Shown here piece by piece: positions 45,126 to 54,950 of a stretch of 64,000 bases of DNA (the stretch's first letter is position 1; each line of letters opens with the position of its first letter). Under the pieces are notes generated by a model that was given only the letters and a program-made list of their open reading frames with translations, was not told the DNA's origin and ran no database searches. The position numbers were made by a program, and so were the translations under genes. The stretch spans positions 40,714,429-40,778,428 of the forward strand of contig CM067372.1 of NCBI GenBank assembly GCA_034401795.1, in the 5' to 3' direction. This DNA comes from Chaetoderma sp. LZ-2023a. Lineage: Eukaryota > Mollusca > Caudofoveata > Chaetodermatida > Chaetodermatidae.

Positions 45126-45760
45126 TTTGTAGTTTCCTGTGATATTTCTTTTTATTTTCTGATGTAAGTTCATTGGGTGATTTAATTGACTCCATTCATC
45201 AAAATGGGCTCATATAACCTTTAGAAACAGTTTGCTTTGTAGTTTCTGTTTCAAGTGCACAGAAAAAACTTGAAGTTTTGTTTTTAAAATTTTTGTAATG
45301 TAACCAGGTAAAAAAAAAAATTCCCCAACTTACCTACCCTACTCCAACCGTCAAGGTCGGGAGAGGACAACCAAAAAATCTTTTAAGGATGGCCTTAAAT
45401 ATGTTGTAAGGGCTTGTGGAGTGAACATAATAAATAAATAATTTGAAACTAATCTGACAGGAAGCTGCTGCTTCTAACTTTGTCCTTACTACATATGACA
45501 TGCAAGAAGGGCCTTTTCAAAATATTTAGATTCCTATTTTAAATTAAGCATACAGTAAAGCTGAAGAACATTTTGAGGCTAAGTTCACTGGAAACTGCTG
45601 TTACGTCATGGTAGTGCCCCATAGCCTCACTTCCTCTAGAGGGTGAGGCAAAAACAGGTCTGATTACTATGCCTTGCTTTCTCCTACGCAGATGAGACAC
45701 ATGTTTTTATAATCACATTCCACAAGACAACTACATAACCCATTTTGACAGACTTGACCA

Positions 45761-45996
45761 TTAACCCTTTAATCCTCAAATTTTTTTTTAAATTAAAATT
45801 TTGTCAGAGAAAATGTCCGGACTATTTGCCAAACAAGAGATTATTTTTTTAAATTTAAGACCAGAATGACTGATTCGGTAACTGCACAAGTCATTCCAAT
45901 AGGAGATTTTTAGAAATAATCTTGTCTCGGTCTGCAAATGGTCAATTCTCAAGAGCCCTGCAGAAGCCGTTTTTGGCAGGTTTGAGTGCCAAATCA
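45761..45996. repeat. TTAA-type MITE copy 9
   Basis: TTAACCCTTTAATCCTCAAA at the left, a decayed palindrome around AATGACTGATTCGGTAACTG, and CTCAAGAGCCCTGCAGAAGC at the right. The closing TTAA is degraded. An apparent minus ORF here is not a gene. Confidence 0.5.
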
Positions 45997-46122
45997 TTAC
46001 TATTGGATACCAGTAACATCAATGCGTGAAGAGAACAGAATAGATTAAACATGTGTCAAATCTTTTTCAGATCATGTTTTTATCGGAATAATCAATTTCC
46101 TATTTCCTGGCATCTTCCTTAC

Positions 46123-46259
46123 CTTTACCAACAGTAAATTGTCGCTCTATCAAGTAGATAAGGAAGAGGGTCACAGGTAAAATAAAGCAACAGACAGTGA
46201 CATATGTTAGTGGCCGCCCACGTGGTAAACATATCCTCGTGCAATGCATCATTGTCAGC
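46123..46259 (-). CDS. Carbohydrate sulfotransferase, exon 1 with signal anchor
   Basis: Acceptor CTTCTATTTCTAG precedes 46259, so a non-coding 5' exon should lie upstream. The ATG at 46252 (seven bases into the exon) is followed by a second ATG. It encodes 43 residues: a short basic cytosolic N-terminus, then a membrane segment YVTVCCFILPVTLFLIYLI, the type II topology of Golgi sulfotransferases. The donor AAAG|GTAAGG lies after 46123 and leaves one base (phase 1). Intron 1 is about 3.5 kb and intron 2 about 4.7 kb. A basic flank, a 19-residue anchor and consensus splice sites together make the call. Confidence 0.75.
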
Positions 46260-47249
46260 CTAGAAATAGAAGAGTTCTATATATGTTTATCAAAAGAAAT
46301 ATGTATGACTTGAAGCTTAGTGCTCATTCTATGAAGGGCCATAATTCACCTGTAATTTTGAAATGACCTAATTGTTTGGACAATCTGTCACGTATGCAGA
46401 GTTCTGAACAGAGCATTGACAATTTCCAAGGAATATGTGTGAAAAACATATTTGAACAATTTTGATCGAACCCAATGCTAACTAGAATTTCAGTATTAAT
46501 GCAGTGAATCAAACTCCTGGCATACCACAAAACAAGAAGCAAAATGGCCTATACCCCTCACATGGAACATAGGCATTTCAATTAGAAGGGCCATCCGCTA
46601 TAAGGAGAACCCTAAGGTTTTGGCCAGAATTGCAACAAGGATGCATCCTACCAAATACATTTTAAATTTCCAATTGCTTTACTATGAGGGTTTTTGCCAT
46701 GAAATAAATCAAAGAAGGCCAGCAAACCATCTATCTTTCTATTGAAAAATAAAACCACCCCAAAACCTATATAAAACCAATTTCACCAGTAAAAGCCATC
46801 AAATTAAAAAATCCAATAAGGCAACCAAATATGCGGCCATGTTCTTTAACGCATTAACTTCCAGTGAACAAACTTTAATGAATCAAACAAATTGTAATGA
46901 ATCTAATTACTACGTGAACAGTGTTAGTGTCTTTGAGCCTATTAAGAAAACCTTCCTAGAACTTTGCACGTCAGATTCTTTAGCCGACAATTTGGATTTT
47001 CCGTCTACCAGCCCAGTTATTCCACCAACAAAGCACGAACCTACCCCAGGGCCCATAGAATTATGCCCTGGGGCAACAGCAAGTATTAGTGAGGAATAGT
47101 GTAGACTTTTTGGAAGTCGGTCTCTCCTCAGTTGCTCAAGTATTCTCTCCAACATAAGCCCGGAACAAGACCTACCGGAACCAACATCCCTAACAACAAT
47201 GGCCGATGTATGTATGATTACTGTATTCTGCGGCTGTAGTAGTAGAAAC
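46260..47249. other. Non-coding stretch upstream of the sulfotransferase exon
   Basis: 46600-46810 carries text related to the 58604-60485 repeat (for example CAACAAGGATGCATCCTACC and ATTGCTTTACTATGAGGG). A plus frame at 46839-47099 (86 codons, Asn/Ser/Thr/Pro-rich) has an ATG and no motif; I cannot support it as a gene. No promoter was identified. Confidence 0.35.
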
Positions 47250-49200
47250 ATCCTACAGCGCCAATCAGTCGTTCTTCGCTTTTGCCCACTGTGCCTTGTC
47301 CTCAGCCAAAATCCTTAGATTTCTCAGGTTCATTCTTGACTTGAGTGTACCAAGTCTTGCTTTCTTGAGGTCACCACATAGCACACTTAGCAGACTTATG
47401 CAATGACATCCTCTCCTGGCTTTGTATTTGCTGGCTCAGAGTAGGACGAGTTCCAGGGCTCTCTGTGCTGGTGTCTCTTCTGGCATCCTTAGCACATGGC
47501 CAAACATGGACCATCGTTGCTGGGCGACTTTTACAGACAGCGGCGACGTATTACACATCTTGTATAGTGCATCGTAGAAAATTATGCTGTTTGGCCATCG
47601 GTGTCCAGTGATGGTGCGAAGGTGTTTGTGGTGGCAGGTACCCAGTTTGCCTAGCGCCGCCTTTGGAGCTGCCGAGCTGTTACAGTTATACAGCATCAAG
47701 GATACGCAGGTTGCGTTGTATAAACGTAGCCTCTTTATCAAGGGCACCTTTGATCTACGAGTTCATAGCTTCCAGAATGACTGGAAAGCTATGTTGGCCA
47801 TAATGCAGCGTACAGAACCTCAAAGCAGTGAGCCCAGGATTGCACTTTTCCTCCGTCATTTTCTATAGTTTCATGCTTTGTCAATAGGTATATGTGGGTG
47901 AACTCTGTTTTGGATTAATTCATAGAGATTCTCAATTTTTAGTTTGCTTGCAGCTATTGGGAGAACTTCATCGAGGGGTTTCTTTTCCTCGTCTATGAAG
48001 TCTACATTGTCGGCATATTCCATCTCTAGCGGTATTGACACTGGGGGGGTTTGGTCTTGTGGAACTTTCCCGCACAGATTTCAATGCGGCAGCAAGGTAG
48101 CAGGTGAAAAGCACCAGAGATAGACCATCTCCCTGTGGGGAGCCGATTGACGTCTCAAACTCTAGACATCACTGACTTGACTCTTACTCTCAGCTTGGTG
48201 TCTGCAAGCAGTAGTCTCACCAGTCGTAGCTCATCTTCATTGCAACAGGCCTGGTGTAGTACATCTAGGATCTTTGAGCGTTTAATTGTGTCGAATGCTT
48301 GTGACATGTCAATGCCCATTTTGTGGAAGTCCCCGTGTTTGGACATTACTACCGACACAAGCATACGTTGAGCCCATACAATGTCTATGCAGCTGCGTCC
48401 ACGTTTGAAGCCGCTTTTACATGATCCGTTGAAGAAATCGATCTTGTCTCGGATGCGGCATAGAGTAACATTGGATAGGATTTTCCGTATGCTGTTGAGG
48501 AGCACAATGGGCCGCTGATTGGCTGGGGGCCCCATGTGGCTTCTTGGGCTTGGGTAGTGCGATAAGGGTTCCTTGGCCCACAGCGTCGATGGGAAGGTGG
48601 GGCATAAAAGCTGAAGTGATTAGGTGCGTGATCGGTTTTGAGATGTCACTTGCATATTTGAATAATTCATTGCTCATACCATCAGGTCCAATTTCTGATG
48701 TTTTAATTGGTGTTAGTAATGTCCTGGCGTCTCCTGAGAACGGGTGCAAAGGCTCATCATTGTTGTCAGTGAACTGTTCCTTGAACCATTCTCAGATCGC
48801 CTCGGTTTTTCCCTGGTCAGTCCCGATAAAGTGTCCTTCAGAGTTGTGCACAGTGAGTGGTGGTGTGTAGTCAGTAACTCTCAGGGCTTGGGCTGCCTGA
48901 AACATTTTGTGATTTCATCTGCTAGGGAGTCTGCCTGTTGAATAGCAAGATCCTTTAAGCGTTCGCTAATGTGGCGCATTATAATATTGCGCTCCCGGCG
49001 TAGTTTGGTGCGGTCTTCACCGTGGCAACTTTGATAGATGCGCAGCTGTAACGCTTTCTGCTCTGCTGACAGTTTTACTACTAGAGGGACATCAGTATAC
49101 CTAGTTTGGTTGTTTTTGAGAACATCTATGGTGCTGGTAGCGGATGATTCCATAATTTTCAGTATGGGCCAGGACTCTATCTATGATGAGGGATATGTGT
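47250..49200 (-). mobile_element. Non-LTR retrotransposon remnant, copy B (RT half)
   Basis: From 49153 down: KLSAEQKALQLRIYQSCHGE and HISERLKDLAIQQADSLADE; near 48749 the start of the RT (SEIGPDGMSNELFKYASDIS, then GTLIALPKPKKP); and 48535-48155 NQRPIVLLNSIRKILSNV, GFKRGRSCIDIVWAQRML and GIDMSQAFDTIKRSKILDVL with the first catalytic Asp. Sequence near 48000 lacks an open YxDD. At 47747-47436 is the C-terminal part (TITGHRWPNSIIFYDALYKM, then RWSMFGHVLRMPEETPAQRA). Frameshifts occur near 48540 and 48750. It is better preserved than copy A at 11095-13830 and lacks the endonuclease. Probably 5'-truncated at insertion. Confidence 0.8.
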
Positions 49201-49639
49201 CCCCACACTTAGTGGAGACCAACAGACAAACTTGTTAAAAATAACTTATTTCCTTAACAACAATCTATTCCAAGTGTATCACACACAGTGGACAAACTAT
49301 TTCCTATCTATATATTTTTTTCCCCTGTTCTCCTCAGGACTGATTTTTTCTGTCAACATGTTCATGACTCACACTTGTCACCACAGAAACACACTCAACA
49401 ATATGTTTTTCACACATTCAACTCACCACAGACATTTGAAACAAAACACAACAAGACATATACTCATCATGTTGTTGTTCTGTCTTCTTTTTTATTGATT
49501 TTTTAAATTTTATTATTGATCTGACCATGATCAATACACACCAGAACCCCACCAATGGAGCGGGGACTACCCCACACTAGTTTTTCTTGACCTTTTGCAC
49601 CCATAACAGCCCGAAAAAATGGGCAAGAAAATTACGCCA
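49201..49639. other. Non-coding stretch
   Basis: Thr/His/Phe-rich false ORFs from AC-rich sequence. No gene or repeat assigned. Confidence 0.35.
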
Positions 49640-50755
49640 TAGCAATCATGGCTACCAAATTACCAAGTTCGCCAAACTGGTGAGAAATTCCCAGTCGGTA
49701 AAAACTTAGCAACCAAAAAATGCCAAAAACTAATTATTTTTTCCCAAAACCGCCAAAAAAATCCACAACCAGTAAAAAAAAATTTCCGATACCGGCAAAT
49801 ATTCAACCATACCGTCAAAAAACCAAACCGGTAAAATGTTAACCAAAATAATTTTTACCAAACCGGTAAAAATTTCAGACAAGGGTACCATTTTACTCCC
49901 ATCTTATTGCCCATATTTGGTCAAGAACCACTCAATCCACAGGTTTACCTAGAGGAGGGTATATAAAGGACAGAGAAATGAGTCCAGATCATTCAGACTT
50001 TTGGTCTCACATGTGAAACCAAGCGTCATGCTAAAAACCTTGTATCCTGGTTTGTTTTAACTGACTACGTCATTATTACCTTTTGTCTTTGAGCCTGACA
50101 TTATCTACTATTTCGTAGATGAAAGTCTGAACCAGGTTCAGACTTTCATCTACATATAGTAGGTAACGCCAGTGTCAAAGCCACTAACACTATTCCCGTA
50201 GTAATTAGCTTCTGCTAATCAGAAAAAACGCTTTGAATGATACCAATTTCGGTATCCAGGGTGTCATTAGGATCTGTTGGTTCGTCACTTATTGATCTAG
50301 TGGAAGCCATTGATGAACCAGCCAAAACGGAAACAAGATGGCCACCGACAAAACGCTCTGTGTATCATCGCCCAGCAACCAGCCCTCCACCAGCGAGAGA
50401 AACAGATGAAGCAGCAAACCGGACACAAGATATCCTAGATATCTCATAAACAGTTGAGATTGCTGTGATGACAGAAGGAGAACGGGACACCAGTCCAGGC
50501 AGGATACAAAGATCCAGCAATCTGGTCCAGACGTCACATCCGGTCCAGGCATAACCGTTTCCACCATCACCACCGGCAGAACCGGAAAATGTCAATCACA
50601 CATCATCTACCCCATCACTTGCAAAAGGTGCAAAAAACAATATGTGGGGGAAACAAAACACACCTTCGAGTTCAGAACACAGGAGCACCCACATTCTATA
50701 GTAAATTAAAAAAACATACAACACTCCAGTATTTAGACATTCCACATCAGTAAGC
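49640..50755 (+). mobile_element. Penelope-like element fragment: terminal repeat, then GIY-YIG end
   Basis: 49640-49900 holds degenerate ACCGGTAAAA words. 49950-50080 has GGGTATATAAAGGACAGAG, CCAGATCATTCAGACTTTTG and ACTGACTACGTCATTATTAC, shared with 23030-23150. A hairpin follows at 50106-50162. At 50590-50700 the plus strand encodes HIIYPITCKRCKKQYVGET then TQEHPHS, the GIY-YIG zinc motif. The order is terminal repeat then endonuclease, so this is the 5' terminal repeat with an internal deletion of the RT, complementary to the 3' arrangement at 22081-23155. A plus ORF at 50237-50449 may be a relic of the element's N-terminal region. Confidence 0.58.
50106..50162. repeat. 28-bp-arm hairpin in the Penelope-like unit
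   Basis: Arms GTAGATGAAAGTCTGAACC and GGTTCAGACTTTCATCTAC meet with essentially no loop and are extended outward by TACTATTTC / ATATAGTA. Confidence 0.75.
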
Positions 50756-50935
50756 ATTCTGGGAATGACATATACTATCGTATCATCCAGGTTATCTCAT
50801 CAGACCCAAGCCAGAGCCATGGCATCATGGTGGGTATAATACACCATGCCATGGCCCGGCCGTTGCCATACCATCGGCAAGCGATACGTGAACGCTACTC
50901 CTGCGGAAGTAAACCCATGGAAAAATTTGTCTGTG

Positions 50936-51331
50936 CTATCCCGCGAGAGGTGCACGTTCATCCAATTCCATGACCACAGCGTCACTGGGTGACCCTAGCA
51001 GATAGTCCTCGTCAACCTGGCAAGAAAGATTAGAGTGGCCAGCGAAGGTACCGTAAGAGGGTATGGTTATCACAGGAGTCAAGATGCTCCACGGAACCCA
51101 TAAAGCGGGAACCTGGGTCCATCACTCCTGCCCCAAGATCAACCGACGATAAGCCTCATTTAGGGCAGCTCCTGGATCAAATGGCGTGGCAAGCGTTAAA
51201 CCGGGGTCTACTGGAGCCACCTCTGAATCTCTATGGAAAACTGGTAAAGCCCTAGGAAAACTAGATTCAGAGGGGGGGGGGGGGGGGGGGGGAACTATCT
51301 GCCTGGGGGCAGATGAAGAAGACAATGAATT
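50936..51331 (-). pseudogene. Older reading frame, 3' half, interrupted by DIRS-2
   Basis: From the DIRS-2 left edge the minus strand reads a Ser/Pro-rich linker (including a C-run coding PPPPPPP) and a segment EAYRRLILGQE, then a TGA at 51124-51122, then continues in the same frame for 61 codons (GTFAGHSNLSCQVDEDYLLG) to TAG 50938-50936. With the DIRS element removed, this frame is in register with the frame at 58340-58514. I do not recognise the protein. It could be a retroelement gag or a host exon. Confidence 0.4.
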
Positions 51332-51367
51332 GCAGGAAATTTCAATTTCCCTTTCTCCGAGATCTAA

Positions 51368-51510
51368 CAATACTCACCATTCTGTTACTTTCTGATACAC
51401 AGCTGGCCCTGACAGCTGGCTCTAGGACTATAGACTTAGAAAGCTTTACCGACTCCTTGGAACCGGGTACTCGGCTCCCAACTGCTGAGTACCCGTCTAC
51501 CATAGAGCTC
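51368..51510. repeat. DIRS-2 left inverted terminal repeat
   Basis: Starts CAATACTCACCATTCTGTTA and contains a self-complementary GGGTACTCGGCTCCCAACTG stretch. Matches the inverse of 58183-58328 with about three differences before diverging. Confidence 0.88.
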
Positions 51511-51577
51511 ATAGTTTGCATAGCCACCAAACAAGAGAATCCATGGCTTGCCTCCGTGGGGCTGGGAGGCTGGGTCC

Positions 51578-51667
51578 GTAACAGAATGGTGAGTATTGTT
51601 AGATCTCAGAGAAAGGGAAATTGAAATTTCCTGCATTCTCCTTCTATCAATACTCACCATTCTGTTA
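51578..51667. repeat. DIRS-2 internal complementary region
   Basis: GTAACAGAATGGTGAGTATT to AATTTCCTGCA is the inverse of the left edge. TTCTCCTTCTATCAATACTC onward is the inverse of the right edge. The joint is at 51635/51636. Confidence 0.85.
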
Positions 51668-52176
51668 CTTTCTGATATACACCAGATTTGTTCAGTAACC
51701 TGGTGGGAAAGGGCAAGCCATAAATGCTACTTTTGCCCCTTGGAGAAAGATTTAGACTTAACAACTTGACTAACGGAGACCTAAAAGGACCGTCAAGTTA
51801 TCGGAACCGAATCACATTCGCATCACTGCACCCCCCCCCCCACCCCCTTTTCTCCTAAGAAAAGGGAGAGTCCTCACGAACATGTATCTCGCCTGAAAAC
51901 ACAAATATGCCAAGAGGGTTAACTCCTCTTTGCATATATTAGCCTGGGAATGAGCATGAATATATAAGATGAATGATCATGATTTATAGACATAATACAA
52001 CACTCTCAATCATGAATTACCTCATGATATTTGGAATTCAGACCTGGAGCCTCCAACCATTCACTTGTCCGGCCTCAGTGACACAACTGGTTGATATCCT
52101 CCCGCTCCACCAAGCCTGCTTCTAAATTCTCTCTTACAAATGCCAAAAAAGGAAGAAGAGCAGTGCGGTCATATAG
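51668..52176. other. DIRS-2 non-coding leader between ICR and recombinase end
   Basis: No ORF. A C homopolymer lies at about 51831-51848. The 52010-52180 part is matched by 63461-63640 in the DIRS-3 fragment. Confidence 0.55.
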
Positions 52177-53204
52177 CTATCGTATCAAAACAGCTAAAGC
52201 GAGTGGAATGGCGAAGTCTGACACATCCCTCATATAGTAATCCGTGAACGAGGACTCACAGTGCCCTTGTGCGACAGCCATGATGTCCGTAAACGGAACA
52301 CCATTGTCAAGGGCGGAAGAGGCAGCTATTCCTCTAACAACGTGCCCTTGCGCCTTGCACTTGGTGCCCAGTCGTAATCTCACGGGTAATCTGAATGCAT
52401 TCGAATACCGAACGAGAGATAGAATCCATGGATGCGGCGCCATATGGCTACATATGGCAGATCCACAGATGTCCACCATTCGACTGTAACGAGTCTGTCC
52501 GTTTTGTACTTAGTCAAAGCACGGACTGGGCACCAGACACTGGCATCACGATCTGACCTACTCAGTTTCGGTATAACGATCGGTTTGCCGGGATATCTCA
52601 AAGACCGAGATCTTTGACATAAACTCTGCTCTTGGCAGTAGACGCAGACCCTCTCTGGAGACAATAATCGGTCCCTCTCTGCTGAAAGTGCATGGATCAC
52701 ACTGCGCCTTCTAGCTGAGGAAGCTGCCAATAGAAAGACCGCCTTTAGAGTCAAATGCTTTAGACTAGCCGAACGCAACGGTTCAAAAGGGTGCTTGGCC
52801 AGTACATTAAGCACTAAAGATAGACTCCAGGCTGGAATGACTACCGGTTGTCTCGGTCGGAGATTGCTCATTCCCTTCACCATCACACTCAACTGGGCCA
52901 CCTCTGGCTATCCATGTTGGCTAGACAAGGGATAACTGATGCCAAAGCTGACTTGTATCCAGCAATTGTGACAGGAGCTAGTCCTGAAAAGAACGGCTCA
53001 CAGAGAAAGTCTGCTATTTGCTGAATAGTGGAATGAAAGGTAACAATCCCCTTTCCTCACACCAGTCTGCAAATCCGTTAACCTTGTCGTTATATGACTT
53101 GAAGGTTGGCCTCCTTCTCGCAGCCGCGATGAAATCAGCAGCCTGTCGAGAAAAGCCTCCCGACGGGGAACGTTGTTTGACAATAACCACGCAGTCAATA
53201 ACAT
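52177..53204 (-). pseudogene. DIRS-2 tyrosine recombinase, frameshifted
   Basis: The N-terminal region is in a broken frame near 53204-53020 (FADWCEERGLLPF-type text). The catalytic domain covers 52901-52380 with SARRRSVIHALSAERDR (first Arg) and SLRYPGKPIVIP, then a frameshift near 52430 into 52479-52177 with GHVVRGIAASS (His-x-x-Arg intact) and FTDYYMRD (Tyr intact). Unlike DIRS-1, all catalytic residues are present. The enzyme recombines the circular DNA into the genome. The frameshifts and a stop near 53030 disable it. Confidence 0.88.
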
Positions 53205-53237
53205 TTCAGGACGCTCATGTAGGAAGCGTCCCTTGGC

Positions 53238-54020
53238 CTAGGAGATTATGTTCGGAATCTCGGGCAACTGCACTGGATTTACCACCAGCAGATCTAGCAG
53301 ATCCGTGAACCACGCCCTGCTCGGCCAATACGGCGCTATTAGCAGGACCAGACACGGTTCCTCCCTGATCTTCACCAATACCTTCGGCAGAAGGATGGTG
53401 GGTGGGTACGCGTAAGCGTGCATCCCTCTCCAGCTTATCGCCAGAGCGTCTGTATCGACGGTATTTGGATCTGGAATCGGAGAGACATAAGTCATGACTT
53501 GAGCATTTCCCCTTGTGGGGAACAAGTCCACGTTGGGTTTGCCCCAATGCTCAAAGATCCTCCGTAGAACTGGAGGGTTGAGGGACCATTCAGTCGGCAG
53601 AATTCTCTGTCTGCGAGACAAAGCATCTGCCAGAATGTTCAATCGGCCAGGAATGTGAGCTGCTTTCAAAACAACCGAGTAACTCCTGCACCGTTGAATC
53701 AAGTGCCACACTTTGATACACAGTGTGGGTGACCTGGTCCCTCTTGGCGATTTATGTATGATACCACCGTCGAATTGTCCGACCGTATCAATATCACCTT
53801 GCCCCTGATCATCGGAAGAAACTCTTCCAACGCCAGTTCTACTGCCATCATTTCCAACAGATTGATATGCAGCTGACTCTCCAGGAGAGTCCATGTGCCC
53901 GAGACCTGGTGTTCTCCCAGGCAGGCCCCCCCCTCCAGCTATGCATCCGTGTACACGGACTGGGGGTGGGGTAGGTGCAGCGAAACCCCTACTAGGAGAT
54001 TCTGACGCTGTTTCCACCAT
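53238..54020 (-). pseudogene. DIRS-2 RNase H and C-terminal domain
   Basis: QSVYTDA followed by a TAG (near 53939), a broken stretch with the Glu region, then a DNSTVVSY-type motif around 53750 and LNILADALSRR near 53620, and the DIRS-typical FEHWGKPNVDLF, ALAISWRGMHAYAYPPTILL and YWPSRAWFTDLLDLL. Matches DIRS-1 in order. The frame is shifted near 53700. Confidence 0.85.
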
Positions 54021-54950
54021 ACAAGATGCGATATTATCGGCTCCAAAACTGGCACCAGTTTTGACAGGGGTTCTGTTCTCTGTTTCCACAGAGACATCAG
54101 ATACAACTGGATAGGTCTTCGCATTAGAGCAGCGTACGGGATCACTTGCTCCATGGAGAGCATCATGCCCAGCATCTGAAGAAACCGCCTCGCCTGAATG
54201 TGGTTTCCCACTCGAAAACTCTTGAGGATGGCTACCAGAGACACCACTCTGGGCTCTGAAGGGTAAACCCTGCCCTCCTCAAGATCGAATCGCATCCCCA
54301 CATAAACGAAATGTTGAGTGGGTGTCAACTCGGATCTCTCCTTGTTGACTATCCAGCCTAGATCTGAAAGTAACTTGAGTCAGAGCAGTATCCACCTTCA
54401 ACCTGGCTGCAGAGTCTGCTTTGAGCAGCCAGTCGTCTATGTAGGTGTGTAGCGCCACGTTCTCTTCTCTGAGAAACGCTGTCACCGCAAGGACCACTCT
54501 TGTGAAAACCCACGGAGCTGTCGACAGGCCAAACGGGAGAACAGTAACCTCCCATACTTGATTCTGAAACGCAAATCTCAGAAACCTGTGCCAACTCCGG
54601 TTCATAGGAATGTGGAAATATGCATCTTTCAGATCGATCGACACACACCACATTCCCTTCCTCAATCCTGCCATTACCGACCTCGGTTTTTCCATCTGGA
54701 ACCGAGGCGTATGGATAAACCAATTCAATGGCCTGAGATTGAGTATGGGTCTCCATCCCCCCCCTTCCCCTCTTGGGGACAAGGAACATAATTGAATAGA
54801 AGCCCGGAGTGTTCTGGTTCGCTGGGTTTATTGCTCCCTTCAGACGCAAACCCGACACTTCGTTTTGAGCGGCTTCTAACTTGTCTGGGTCCCGTCGTAC
54901 GGGTGTCCAGACAGGTACCAAAGACAGATTCTGCGGGACCAGACTGTCTG
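53939..54950 (-). pseudogene. DIRS-2 reverse transcriptase, frameshifted
   Basis: The N-terminal part (PVWTPVRRDPDKLEAA, GFYSIMFLVPKR) lies at 54950-54790. A shift at the C-run near 54765 leads into GGWRPILNLRPLNWF, WCVSIDLKDAYFHIPM, VLPFGLSTAPWVFTRVVLAV and the catalytic YIDDWLL (54426-54443 region). A second shift near 54340 leads to FVYVGMRFDLEEGRVYPSEP and AARRFLQML-type thumb and connection. Three pieces, all domains present. Confidence 0.88.

Noticed and set aside
46839..47099. 86-codon plus ORF as a host gene
   Set aside because: It has no splice, promoter or motif support, and its composition is compatible with chance in this AT-rich stretch.
47584..47868. Plus ORF in the non-LTR element
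   Set aside because: Antisense of the conserved C-terminal RT region.
51122..51370. Polyproline ORF as a complete small gene
   Set aside because: It crosses the DIRS-2 edge at 51331 and its start lies inside the transposon; only the part outside is considered, as a relic frame.
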